Of a stretch of 41,044 nucleotides of DNA, positions 17,401 through 25,522 are shown one piece after another (positions within the stretch are counted from its first letter, which is position 1; every line of letters begins with the position of its first letter). This DNA is from an uncultured Verrucomicrobiales bacterium (GTDB taxonomy: Bacteria > Verrucomicrobiota > Verrucomicrobiia > Limisphaerales > Palsa-1400). Where the stretch lies: contig CAIYOY010000133.1 of assembly GCA_903927905.1 (NCBI GenBank), positions 1 to 41,044 on the forward strand, in the 5' to 3' direction. The notes under the pieces were generated by a model. It was not told the DNA's origin and did not search any database. It saw nothing but the letters and a program-made list of their open reading frames with translations. The translations under genes were made by a program, and so were the position numbers.

Positions 17401-20400
17401 CCGGTCGCAGCACCTGCGGTATTGCGGTGACCAACACGGTTACTTCGACCTGTTCCATCACCACCACGCCGGTCATCGCGGTGACGGCGGTTTGCCCGGT
17501 TACTCCGCTCGTTCCCGGTGGTTCGTTTATCTATAGCGGCACCGTGAGCAATGCAGGCAATAACATCCTGACCAATGTGCTCGTGGTCGCCGACCGCCCC
17601 GTGGCCAACACGGTGATCTTCAGCGCGGCCACCATGGCGGCCGGAGCCGTCGCCAACTTCACCAGCACGAACACTGTTCCGGCGAACGCCTGTTTCGTCA
17701 CCACCACCTTCACTGGAACCGGCCGGGATAGCTGCACGCTCAATTCAGTGACGAATAGCGCCACGGCCACCTGCACGGTCATCACGGCTCCGAACATCGG
17801 GGTCACGCTGAACTGCCCGGTTACAACCGCAACTACTGGCGGATTGATCACTTACACGGGAACCGTGACCAACTCCGGCAACGTGATCTTGAACAACGTC
17901 ACTGTGATTGACAATCAAGCGTCACCCACGAACGTCCTGATCATCGCGAGCATGGCGGCACATTCCTCCTCGAACTTCACCGCCAGCTTCACCGCTCCGG
18001 CGAACTCCTGTTCGGTCAGCAGCACAGTCACGGCGACGGGTAGCGACAACTGCACCGGTAACATGGTGACGAATGCCGCGACGGCTAACTGCTCGCTGAT
18101 CACCACCCCGCTCCTTGTTCTCACCCAAAACTGTCCGATCACTCCGGCCGTTCCCGGTGGTCTGCTGATTTACAGCGGCACGGTGAGCAACGCGGGTAAC
18201 ATCACTTTGACCAACGTGGTCATCTTGAATAATCAAACCGGCACCAACGTGATCTATACGATCACCAACCTGGCACCGGGCGCAGTTTCCAATTACTCCG
18301 GCAGTTATATCGCCCCGGCGGCTTGTTTGAGCACCAGCACTTCGACCGGCACGGCGACCAGCATCTGTGGCGTTCCTGTCACCAACGCGGTCAGCACCAC
18401 TTGCGCGATCAGCACTGCTCCGCTCCTCGTCCTCACGCAAAATTGCCCGGTTACTCAGGCGGTTCCTGGCGGGTTGCTGGTTTACAGCGGCACGGTCAGC
18501 AATGCGGGCAATATCACGCTCAATAACGTGAGCATCGTGAACGATCAGACTGGCGGCTCGCCGATCTTCACTGCTGTCTCAATGGCACCGGGTGCGGTTC
18601 TTAACTACTCCGGCAGTTATACCGCTCCGGCGGCTTGTTCTTCCACCAGCACCTCGACCGGCACGGCGACCAGCATCTGCGGCCCCGTGGTCAGCAATAC
18701 GGCCACCACCGTCTGCCCGATCACCACGACCCCGAGTTTGAATCTGACGCAAAATTGCCCGGTCACGCCGATTGTTCCCGGTGGTTTGCTGACTTACACC
18801 GGCACGGTGAGAAACTCCGGCAACATCATGTTGACCAACGTGGTCATCGTGAACAGCCAGAGTGGAACCATCTACACTGTCACCAATCTCGCGCCGGGAG
18901 CGATCTCCAATTACACCGGCAGCTATCTGACGCCGACCAATTGTTCCACCGCCAGCACTTCGACCGGCACGGCCACCAGCATCTGCGGTGTCTCCGTCAC
19001 GAACACGGCGAGCACCACCTGTGCGATCACCACGACCCCGGTGCTGATCGTCACCCAAAACTGCCCGATCACTCCGGCTGTTCCTGGTGGTCTGCTGATT
19101 TACAGCGGCACGGTCAGCAACGCGGGTAACATCACCCTGACCAACGTGGTGATCTTGAATAATCAAACCGGCACCAACGTGATCTACACGGTCACGAACC
19201 TAGCGCCGGGCGCGGGCTCCAATTATACCGGCAGCTACATCGCTCCGGCGGCTTGCTCCTCCACCAGCACTTCGACTGGCACGGCGACGAGCGTCTGCGG
19301 TGTTTCCGTCACCAACTCGGCCAGCACGACCTGTTCGATCAGCACGGCTCCGTTCTTGGTCTTGACCCAAAACTGCCCGGTGACTCCGGCGGTTCCCGGT
19401 GGCCTGATGATTTACAGCGGCACCGTCAGCAATGCCGGTAATATCACCATCACCAATGTGGTTATCTTGAATAATCAAAGCGGGCCGACCCCGATCTTCA
19501 CCGCCGTCTCGATGGCACCGGGAGCCGTCTCCAACTTCAGCGGCAGCTATCCGACCCCGGCGGCTTGCACGACCACCAGCACCTCGACCGGCACGGCGAC
19601 CAGCATCTGCGGCATCGCCATGACGAACACGGCGACCACGACTTGCACGATCACCACCACGCCGAATATCACACTCACCCAAAACTGCCCGGTCGCTCCG
19701 GTGGTTCCCGGTGGCTTGTTGACTTACAGCGGCACGGTGCAGAACACCGGTAATATCATGTTGACCAATGTGGTCATCGTGAACAGCCAGACCGGCACCA
19801 ACGTGATCTACACGGTGACCAACCTGGCACCGGGTGCGATCTCCAATTATTCCGGCAGCTACGTTGCGCCGACGAACTGTTCCACTGGCAGCACCTCGAC
19901 CGGCACGGCGACCAGCATCTGCGGCGTCTCCGTTACCAATACGGCGAGCACCACTTGCACAATCACCACGACTCCGGTGCTGATCCTTACCCAAAACTGC
20001 CCGATCACTCCGGTGGTCCCGGGTGGTCTGCTGACTTACAGCGGCACGGTGAGCAACGCGGGTAACATCACGATCACCAATGTGGTCATCTTGAACAGCC
20101 AAACCGGCACCAACGTGATCTACACGGTCACGAACCTGGCACCGGGCGCGGTCTCCAATTACAGCGGCAGTTACCTGGCCCCGACCAATTGTTCGGTCAC
20201 CAGCACTTCGATCGGCACCGGTCGCAGCGTCTGCGGTATCGCAGTCACCAATACGGTGATCTCGACCTGTTCCATCACCACCGCGCCTCAGATCAAGGTA
20301 ACCGTGCTTTGCCCGGTGACTCCGATCACGCCCGGCAGTGTGTTCACCTATACCGGCTCAGTGAGCAATGCGGGTAATATCATCCTGACGAACGTGCTCG

Positions 20401-22739
20401 TGGTCAGTGACCGGCCTTCGACCAATACGACGGTCTTCACGTTGGCGACCCTCGCCCCTGGCGCGGTCACCAACTTCACCGCCACTTATACGGTTCCGCC
20501 CAACGCCTGCACGGTCACCACGACCTTTAGCGCCACCGGTCATGACAATTGCAGCGGCAACAATGTCACCAACATCACCGCGACCACTTGCACGGTCATT
20601 ACGACTCCGAACATCGGGGTCACACTGAACTGCCCGGTTACGTCTTCGGTCACTGGCGGCTTGATTACCTACACTGGAACGGTGACCAACTCCGGCAACG
20701 TCATCTTGAACAATGTCATGGTGATTGACAATCAGACGTCGCCCACGAACGTCTTGATCATCGCCAGCATGGCGGCGCATTCGTCCTCGAACTTCACCGC
20801 CACGTTCATCGCCCCGGCTAACTCCTGCTCAGTGAGCAGCACAGTGACCGCCACCGGCAGCGACAACTGCACCGGCAACATGGTGACGAATATCGCTTCG
20901 GCCAACTGCTCGTTGATCACGACCCCGGCACTTGTTCTGACCCAGAACTGCCCGGTCAGTCCGATCTTCCCCGGCACGGTGATGACTTATAGCGGCACGG
21001 TGAGCAACGCGGGTAACATCACGATCACTAACGTGGTCATCGTGAATGACCAGAGCGGGATCACCCCGATCTTCACCGCCGCCTCGCTGGCGCCAGGAGC
21101 AGTCTCCAACTATTCCGGCAGCTATACGGCTCCGACGCTGTGTTCCACCACCAGCACTTCGACCGGCACTGGTCGCAGCATCTGCGGCGTGTTCGTCACC
21201 AACGCGGTGACCACGACCTGCCAGATCACCACGACCCCGGGCATCCAAGTGGTCCAGTCCTGCCCCGTGACCAATGTGCTGGCCGGCGGATTACTGACCT
21301 ACACCGGCACGGTGCGGAACACCGGCAATATCACGCTGACCAACGTCATCGTGACGAGCGATCGCCCCAGCTCGAATACGGTGATCTTCACCCGCGCCAC
21401 TCTCGCGGTTGGCGCCATCGCCAACTTCTCCGGCAGCTATCAAGTGCCGAGCAACTGCTGTGTGGTTTCGAGCACGGTCACCGGCACTGGCCAGGGCTGC
21501 GCTGGAGTCACCGTTAGTGATACCGATACACGGACCTGCACGGTGTTGACGATTCCGGCCATCGTGGTCACCAAGAACTGCACCTCCGGCACCATCCGCG
21601 CGGGCGACATGCTGACCTACACCGGGTTTGTCAGCAACTCCGGCGACATCACCTTGATCAACGTCACCGTGATAAATAATCAACCGAACGGCGGCACCAC
21701 CCTCTTCGGCCCTGCCACTCTTGCCCCGGGCGAACGGTTCTACTACTCGGCCTCTTACGTTGTTCCGGCGGACTTCTGCGGAATGGACACGGTCACGGCC
21801 AGCGGCATGAATGTCTGCACCTATCAAACGGTGACGAACAGCGTGACCTCGACCTGTCCGGTGACCACGCCTCCCCCGCGCATCGCCCTGACCAAGAATT
21901 GCCCGGTGACACCGACGCCGCGCGGCGGCCTCTACACCTTCACCGGCACGGTGAGCAATCCTGGCACGGTCACGCTGGTCAATGTCTTCATCGTGGACAA
22001 TCAACCGACGAACAACAGCCCGATCATCGGGCCGATCAGCATCGCGCCCGGCGCCACAGTCATCTTCACCAACAGCTACATCGCCCCGCGCTGCTGCTGC
22101 TTGATATTTGACACGCTCACCGCCAACGGCCAGGACCGCTGCTCCGGCAGCAGTGTGACAACGACGGCTTCGACCGTCTGTCCGATCTTGTCCACTCCGA
22201 GCCTCTCGATCACCCGGGTTTGCCCGGTGACCGGACCGGTCGGCAGCACTTATACCTACACCGGCTTCGTCACCAACACCGGCGACGTGGTCCTGACCAA
22301 CGTGCTGATCTACAGCAGCCAGCCGAACGCCAACACGCTGTTGTTCGGGCCGACGGAACTCGCCCCCGGCGAATCCACCTCCTTCACCGGCAGTTACACG
22401 GTGGTGACCAATTCCAATCCGGCGAACGATACCGTCACTGCGGTCGGCACGGACACTTGCCAGGGTCGGACAGTTTCCGCCTCGGCGAACTGCGCTGGCG
22501 CTGTGGGAGAACCGGTTCCGCCGACGATCACTTGGCTGACCGTTTCCAATCACTTGGCGACCGTCACTTGGTCGGCCATCTCCGGGAATACCTATTCGCT
22601 GCAAAGCAAGGACTACCTTGGGACGAATATCTGGGGCACGGTTCCCGGACCGGTGGTCGCCACGACCAACAGCGCGTCCAAACTGGACCCGACGCCGATC
22701 ACGACGAACCGCTTCTACCGCGTCAAGGTCGGGCCATAA
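14424..22739 (+). CDS. giant secreted repeat protein with 24 DUF11/DUF7507-like modules
   Basis: This 2771-residue exported protein starts at ATG 14424, chosen over an in-frame ATG at 14298 because it is directly followed by a signal peptide (FTFAALLAGLFLLLGSSPSARAQ). A unique N-terminal region (about 45-170) precedes 24 tandem modules of about 104-107 residues and then a short FN3-like end (ITWLTVSNHLATVTWSAI ... NRFYRVKVGP). Each module follows the plan x-LTQNCPVTPxxPGGLLTYSG, NITLTNVVI, LAPGAxSNYSGSY, C-x-STSTGT, C and C. That is the beta-sandwich pattern of DUF11/DUF7507 repeats, but with four nearly invariant cysteines per module, suggesting disulfide-stabilised units. Such chains act as surface stalks or adhesins in other bacteria; the role here is inferred. 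The high Thr/Ser/Asn content and terminal module point to the cell exterior. A strong terminator follows. Confidence 0.85.
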   Translation: MTIPTSNSAPNTRGPSSIRFTFAALLAGLFLLLGSSPSARAQGTPPSCNGSGIGITLFTDANDAHIGDTLYYSAYVYNGIPNSGRTVCDASNITASITTPDGVIHPMTLLRTYLSQGQGDFYSNVVSYVVRAQDVLPDGTVRATDQDHAKILQNDTPSDGDGLQGVNTEISLPCILLISTCTGGVGENGLINFIGTVTNCGNNTLVNVAITNYVDGQAYPVAFITNLAFGQIANFSGSFTPTNPCAQTTQTLVGTGSDQYTAHPRQLFSTNQNTCGESLTPGIVVTKSCPVSPVAPGQLLVFSGSVSNSGNVTLTNIVVVNNVPTNNTPVITYATLAPGAISNFTGGYLAPTNCSATDTLTATANSRCGVPVSSSATATCSITTTPQILVTALCPVSQILSGGTFINTGSVQNTGNNALTNVVVVSSLPVANTVVFSANTMAPGVIANFTTTNTVPANACTVSTTFTGTGRDSCTLTPVTNSSTANCSVTTAPSIGVTLSCPVSPATTGGLIVYTGNVTNSGNVTLNNIFVVNNQPTNNAPVVGPLTLAPHTSSNFTTSFIAPANSCSVSSTVKATGNDNCTSLPVTNTATANCTLLTSPSLVLVQTCPVIQAVPGGALVYSGTVSNAGNITLTNVVILNNQTGTNVIFTALSMAPGAVSNYSGSYTAPAACSSTSTSTGTAVSICGTPVNNSSTTTCPISTAPFLVLIQNCPVTPAVPGGTLVYSGTVSNAGNITVTNVIIRNDQTGVNPIFTAASMAPGAVSNYSGSYTAPAACTSTSTSTGTATSICGVAMTNTVTTTCPITTTPGIVLTQACPVSPVSPGNLLTFTGTVRNSGNIMLTNVVILNDQIGLTPVYTIANLAPGAISNYTGSYTAPNSCTSTSTSTGTATSICGVPVTNTASTTCPLTTAPGIFLTQSCPVSPVSPGGLLIYTGSVSNSGNITLTNVVILNSQTGTNVIYMVTNLPAGAVSNYTGSYLAPSNCSVTSTSTGTGRSTCGIAVTNTVTSTCSITTTPVIAVTAVCPVTPLVPGGSFIYSGTVSNAGNNILTNVLVVADRPVANTVIFSAATMAAGAVANFTSTNTVPANACFVTTTFTGTGRDSCTLNSVTNSATATCTVITAPNIGVTLNCPVTTATTGGLITYTGTVTNSGNVILNNVTVIDNQASPTNVLIIASMAAHSSSNFTASFTAPANSCSVSSTVTATGSDNCTGNMVTNAATANCSLITTPLLVLTQNCPITPAVPGGLLIYSGTVSNAGNITLTNVVILNNQTGTNVIYTITNLAPGAVSNYSGSYIAPAACLSTSTSTGTATSICGVPVTNAVSTTCAISTAPLLVLTQNCPVTQAVPGGLLVYSGTVSNAGNITLNNVSIVNDQTGGSPIFTAVSMAPGAVLNYSGSYTAPAACSSTSTSTGTATSICGPVVSNTATTVCPITTTPSLNLTQNCPVTPIVPGGLLTYTGTVRNSGNIMLTNVVIVNSQSGTIYTVTNLAPGAISNYTGSYLTPTNCSTASTSTGTATSICGVSVTNTASTTCAITTTPVLIVTQNCPITPAVPGGLLIYSGTVSNAGNITLTNVVILNNQTGTNVIYTVTNLAPGAGSNYTGSYIAPAACSSTSTSTGTATSVCGVSVTNSASTTCSISTAPFLVLTQNCPVTPAVPGGLMIYSGTVSNAGNITITNVVILNNQSGPTPIFTAVSMAPGAVSNFSGSYPTPAACTTTSTSTGTATSICGIAMTNTATTTCTITTTPNITLTQNCPVAPVVPGGLLTYSGTVQNTGNIMLTNVVIVNSQTGTNVIYTVTNLAPGAISNYSGSYVAPTNCSTGSTSTGTATSICGVSVTNTASTTCTITTTPVLILTQNCPITPVVPGGLLTYSGTVSNAGNITITNVVILNSQTGTNVIYTVTNLAPGAVSNYSGSYLAPTNCSVTSTSIGTGRSVCGIAVTNTVISTCSITTAPQIKVTVLCPVTPITPGSVFTYTGSVSNAGNIILTNVLVVSDRPSTNTTVFTLATLAPGAVTNFTATYTVPPNACTVTTTFSATGHDNCSGNNVTNITATTCTVITTPNIGVTLNCPVTSSVTGGLITYTGTVTNSGNVILNNVMVIDNQTSPTNVLIIASMAAHSSSNFTATFIAPANSCSVSSTVTATGSDNCTGNMVTNIASANCSLITTPALVLTQNCPVSPIFPGTVMTYSGTVSNAGNITITNVVIVNDQSGITPIFTAASLAPGAVSNYSGSYTAPTLCSTTSTSTGTGRSICGVFVTNAVTTTCQITTTPGIQVVQSCPVTNVLAGGLLTYTGTVRNTGNITLTNVIVTSDRPSSNTVIFTRATLAVGAIANFSGSYQVPSNCCVVSSTVTGTGQGCAGVTVSDTDTRTCTVLTIPAIVVTKNCTSGTIRAGDMLTYTGFVSNSGDITLINVTVINNQPNGGTTLFGPATLAPGERFYYSASYVVPADFCGMDTVTASGMNVCTYQTVTNSVTSTCPVTTPPPRIALTKNCPVTPTPRGGLYTFTGTVSNPGTVTLVNVFIVDNQPTNNSPIIGPISIAPGATVIFTNSYIAPRCCCLIFDTLTANGQDRCSGSSVTTTASTVCPILSTPSLSITRVCPVTGPVGSTYTYTGFVTNTGDVVLTNVLIYSSQPNANTLLFGPTELAPGESTSFTGSYTVVTNSNPANDTVTAVGTDTCQGRTVSASANCAGAVGEPVPPTITWLTVSNHLATVTWSAISGNTYSLQSKDYLGTNIWGTVPGPVVATTNSASKLDPTPITTNRFYRVKVGP
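14938..22490 (+). repeat. 24 coding repeats of about 312-322 bp with higher-order order ABCDEF
   Basis: The conserved CP codons fall near 15285, 15600, 15919, 16240, 16554, 16868, 17181, 17491, 17810, 18129, 18442, 18753, 19061, 19371, 19683, 19996, 20308, 20628, 20947, 21261, 21575, 21897 and 22218; module 1 is divergent. By module-specific signatures, modules 3-8 read A-B-C-D-E-F, 9-17 read A-B-C-D-E-C-D-E-F and 18-19 read A-B; 20-24 are divergent. Signatures are: A, VxxTVPxNAC and the longer spacing; B, IGVTLxCPV and ANSCSVSSTV; C, ends in ISTAP; D, PIFTAxSMAPGA; E, GNIMLTNVV and PGAISNY; F, NCSVTSTSxGTGRSxCGIAV. Confidence 0.8.
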
Positions 22740-22764
22740 GAATCAATTAGTTGGGGAATTCCAT

Positions 22765-22799
22765 CCCAGCCGAAGGAAAGTTCCTTCGGCTGGGTTTTT
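22765..22799 (+). terminator. rho-independent terminator after the giant gene
   Basis: CCCAGCCGAAGG (22765-22776) pairs perfectly with CCTTCGGCTGGG (22783-22794) around a six-base loop, followed by TTTTT. It lies 25 bases after the stop codon and separates the giant gene from the DUF1573 gene. Confidence 0.9.
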
Positions 22800-22824
22800 C
22801 GGTGAATAAATAAAAAAGACAATT

Positions 22825-23859
22825 ATGAAAGAAACCAATATGAAAAAAACAACATCAGTTTTAGCGAGCGTCTCCTGGTTGAGCGCATTATGCGTGGTCG
22901 CCACGGTGCAAGCCGCGCCGAAAATCCAATTCAACCTGACGACTTATGACTTCGGCAAGACCTCGCAGGTCGCCTCCGTCTCCGGCGTCTTCACTTACAC
23001 GAACACCGGCGATGCCACGCTTGTCCTCCAGCCGCCCCAACCTTCTTGCGGCTGCACCGTCGCCGCGTTGAAGCCGAACACTCTCGCGCCTGGCGACAGC
23101 GGCGAATTGTCCTTCACCCTCAATCTTGGCCAGGCCAAGACCACGATGGAGAAACATATCTCGGTGAAGTCCAACGATCCGCTGACGCCAGAAGTCTCGC
23201 TCATCATCCGGGTGGATTACACGCCGCTTTACGCGCTTGATCCGATGACCATTTCGCCCAGTCTGGTTTTCGGCAAAAATGAAACCACGCAATTTGCCAC
23301 CCTCACCCGCACCGATGGCAAAGCGCTGCGCATCAGTCGTCTTGACCCGTCCAAGCCCTGGATCACGGCGACCATCGAGGGCGCTGGCACCAATGAAGCC
23401 GTCGCCACCATTCGCATCGTCACCAAACGGGATGGAGCACCGCGCCGGTTCAGCGAATTCGTCCAGATCTATACCGACGACCAGTCAAGCAAACCCGCCA
23501 CCAGCATTTATGTCTATGGCCAGATCATGGGCGAAGTGGCCGTCACGCCGGAATCACTTTATTGGAGCATCCCCAACGCCACGACCGCGCTGGCCGATCG
23601 CCCGGAATCACTCGTCCTGCGGCGCATGACCATTACGTCCGCCGAGGGCAAGGTGTTGGAATTGAAAAATCCGCAAAGCACCATCAAAGGCATCAAGGTG
23701 GAACTCGTGCCCAAGGAAGCCGGCAAGACTTATGAACTCGTCGCCCGCCTGGATGATCTGCCAGCGAGCAGCATCAGCGGCAATATCAGTTTTGAAACCT
23801 CCGTGGCCTCGCAAGCGAGGATTGAAGTTCCTGTTATTGTCAACGTGTTCAAACCGTAA
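22825..23859 (+). CDS. exported DUF1573 (ASH-domain) protein
   Basis: This 344-residue protein has a signal peptide (SVLASVSWLSALCVVATVQAA); a second ATG at 22840 would give a slightly shorter leader. Residues about 32-130 form a DUF1573 domain: FDFGKTSQ-like strand (TYDFGKTSQ), FTYTNTGDATLVL, PSCGCTVA with the characteristic SCGC, LAPGDSGEL and VKSNDP. Further Ig-like strands follow to the end. DUF1573 proteins are periplasmic or extracellular in Bacteroidota and Verrucomicrobiota, with no proven function. The terminator at 22765 separates it from the giant gene. Confidence 0.82.
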   Translation: MKETNMKKTTSVLASVSWLSALCVVATVQAAPKIQFNLTTYDFGKTSQVASVSGVFTYTNTGDATLVLQPPQPSCGCTVAALKPNTLAPGDSGELSFTLNLGQAKTTMEKHISVKSNDPLTPEVSLIIRVDYTPLYALDPMTISPSLVFGKNETTQFATLTRTDGKALRISRLDPSKPWITATIEGAGTNEAVATIRIVTKRDGAPRRFSEFVQIYTDDQSSKPATSIYVYGQIMGEVAVTPESLYWSIPNATTALADRPESLVLRRMTITSAEGKVLELKNPQSTIKGIKVELVPKEAGKTYELVARLDDLPASSISGNISFETSVASQARIEVPVIVNVFKP

Positions 23860-23890
23860 ACGTGTGAACTTTACCCACGACGGTAGCAGT

Positions 23891-23948
23891 TTCTCCCTCT
23901 CCGCTCCATCGGATGGAGGGGAGAGGGCTGGGGTGAGGTGAGGTTCTT
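23891..23948. repeat. dispersed intergenic repeat, copy 2 (shorter form)
   Basis: Bases 23891-23925 are identical to 2155-2189 and contain the palindrome CTCCATCGGATGGAG. They are followed after only 4 bases by GGGGTGAGGTGAGG. Confidence 0.75.
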
Positions 23949-24110
23949 GGCCTTTTCTAATTATCTTTCCTCTTTAAACGATCTTCCCCGAGGCCGGTGC
24001 GCAGTATTCTGTGCCACCACGAAAGGCTTCGCCGAAGGCCGGTCCGGCGACCGGGCGGGTATCGCGTCGGTTAGTGTGTAGCAGCCCTCCCCGGTGATTG
24101 TCGAAACCAA

Positions 24111-24149
24111 CCCTGCGACTGGGCTCAAAACGGTCGCAGGGTAAATTTT
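24111..24149 (+). terminator. possible terminator hairpin
   Basis: CCCTGCGAC (24111-24119) pairs with GTCGCAGGG (24133-24141), followed by TAAATTTTT. It suits the plus-strand DUF1573 transcript, although it is about 250 bases past that stop. Confidence 0.4.
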
Positions 24150-24168
24150 TCACCACCGATCGCCCGGT

Positions 24169-25170
24169 TTACTTCCCGAAAATTGATGTCTGCGGATGTT
24201 CCGCCGCCCAGGCGAACCATTTGACTTGAACACTGTCCATCCAAATAAGATGCGGCCCTCCATCAGCGGAACGGCCAGTGATGTCCCAATGCTGCGCTGT
24301 GCGCTCATCGGTGAATGGGGCCGCGCCGGCCTTGGGATCTATATGGAAAATCCAGCCCGCATCACCCTTGATCCCGGAAGTGCCCCAGGGCTGATGATAG
24401 GCCGCCGCCGTACGCGTTGGGCCGTACCATAAAATGATGCGCGGCTGGCCGTTGGTCGAATCATGGATGACCCCGGCTTTCTCTACGACGTCGAGCGGAT
24501 AGGCCCGCGCCTGTTTTCCATCCCAAACTCCCAGCACCATCGTCTCCGCTGGCAGACGCGGGTCGGCGGGAATGCGGCTCTTGACCGAATCCTCATTCGG
24601 CGCGTCGGGCAAATCCACGGGTTTATATTTGTCATACATGAAATAGGCGACCGATGCCGGATATCGTTTCTGCCAAAAACCCCAGTCGCTCAAAAGCGTG
24701 GCCTCGGGTTGCAGATGGCTTCCCTTCCTCGGACCCTCCAGCGCGATCCCTGTCAAACACGAATAAATCGTGCCATCCTTGCTTTTCATCACCATGACGC
24801 CGTTGCGCCAGCCGTGGAATTTAAAGGGCTGGCCGTCCGGAATAAAGCCCCGCGCATAACCGGCCTCGGCATCATTCGCAAAAACACCCCAGCCATCGCT
24901 CAACACCCGGTACTTGTTCAGAAAAAAACGGATGGGGATCGCGCCGTCGTTGACATAACCATCCGCCTGCACTTGCAGCCAGCAAAGCACCCGGTCATCG
25001 CTCCGCAATTCGTCTTTCCGGCGGACATTCTCGATCTGGCAATGGGAACAGTTGGGATGCAGCAGCGTTTCAAAGGCGTCTGGTTTCACCAGCACGTCAA
25101 GGGTTTCAGTCCCCGAGGCCAAACCAGCTGACAGGCAGAGTGCGGTTATGAAAACGCAGCGTATAATCAT
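24169..25170 (-). CDS. exported DUF3179-like protein
   Basis: The protein is 333 residues from the ATG at 25170, which gives the signal peptide IIRCVFITALCLSAGLASG; upstream in-frame codons would add a leader without sense. The central region (LGVWDGKQARAYPLDVVEKAGVIHD) matches the conserved 'GV..nG.ARAYPL.....vind' block of DUF3179. The usual TYCP(L)xGS motif that follows is replaced by ILWYGPTRTAAAYHQ, so this is a divergent member. An N-terminal HPNCSHCQ motif could bind metal or form a disulfide. The function of DUF3179 is unknown. The gene diverges from the small-gene cluster. Confidence 0.65.
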   Translation of the reverse strand: MIIRCVFITALCLSAGLASGTETLDVLVKPDAFETLLHPNCSHCQIENVRRKDELRSDDRVLCWLQVQADGYVNDGAIPIRFFLNKYRVLSDGWGVFANDAEAGYARGFIPDGQPFKFHGWRNGVMVMKSKDGTIYSCLTGIALEGPRKGSHLQPEATLLSDWGFWQKRYPASVAYFMYDKYKPVDLPDAPNEDSVKSRIPADPRLPAETMVLGVWDGKQARAYPLDVVEKAGVIHDSTNGQPRIILWYGPTRTAAAYHQPWGTSGIKGDAGWIFHIDPKAGAAPFTDERTAQHWDITGRSADGGPHLIWMDSVQVKWFAWAAEHPQTSIFGK

Positions 25171-25243
25171 GGCAAGGACATTGGGGCAAATCACCATTGC
25201 GCTCAAGTTGCAATTCCGCCATGGCCAAGTCAGATCAGCCTTC

Positions 25244-25281
25244 GGGTTATACCCCATAGCGCCCGCGACTCCATCGCCTAT
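25244..25281 (+). promoter_or_regulatory. bipartite GGGTKANACCCCAT motif, copy 3
   Basis: GGGTTATACCCCATAGC (25244-25260) is followed 18 bases after CCCCAT by GCCTAT (25276-25281). It precedes the eight-gene cluster and lies 74 bases upstream of the divergent DUF3179 start. Confidence 0.5.
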
Positions 25282-25352
25282 CCTCATCGCATTGGGATCA
25301 TGTAACTCTTCCGCCCCGGAAAGTCGGGTTCCTTGTCAACGAAAGAAATATT

Positions 25353-25508
25353 ATGTTAGGAACGGTTTTATTGGTGCTGCTGATTCTCATGGTCCTCGGC
25401 GCGCTTCCCACCTGGCCGCACAGCAAGGGTTGGGGCTATTACCCCAGTGGCGGGCTTGGTTTGGTGCTGGTGATTTTGGTCGTGCTCCTTTTGCTCGGTC
25501 GAATTTGA
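25353..25508 (+). CDS. DUF3309 small membrane protein
   Basis: A 51-residue protein starting at ATG 25353 with two hydrophobic segments (VLLVLLILMVLGALP and GLGLVLVILVVLLLLGRI) around the conserved TWPHSKGWGYYPSGG. This is the DUF3309 signature, a tiny membrane protein of unknown role that is often near stress genes. It is the first gene of the cluster, 14 bases before the PRC-barrel gene. Confidence 0.82.
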   Translation: MLGTVLLVLLILMVLGALPTWPHSKGWGYYPSGGLGLVLVILVVLLLLGRI

Positions 25509-25522
25509 ACAGGAATAAATTT

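Larger units (their letters stand above)
23860..24168. other. convergent intergenic region
   Basis: The region lies between the DUF1573 and DUF3179 stops. It holds dispersed repeat copy 2 (23891-23948) and a 9-bp hairpin at 24111-24141; nothing else is recognisable. Confidence 0.5.

Noticed and set aside
14938-22490. CRISPR or satellite interpretation of the long repeat region
   Set aside because: Units of about 312-322 bp remain in one open frame with conserved residues, so they are coding modules.
21291-22604. 437-codon minus-strand frame inside the giant gene
   Set aside because: Shadow frame rich in Arg/Gly/Asp, without start context or domains; similar shadows occur at other modules.
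25052-25522. Upstream extension of the PRC-barrel frame
   Set aside because: It overlaps the DUF3179 gene start, the bipartite motif and the DUF3309 gene; the ATG at 25523 gives the full family length.
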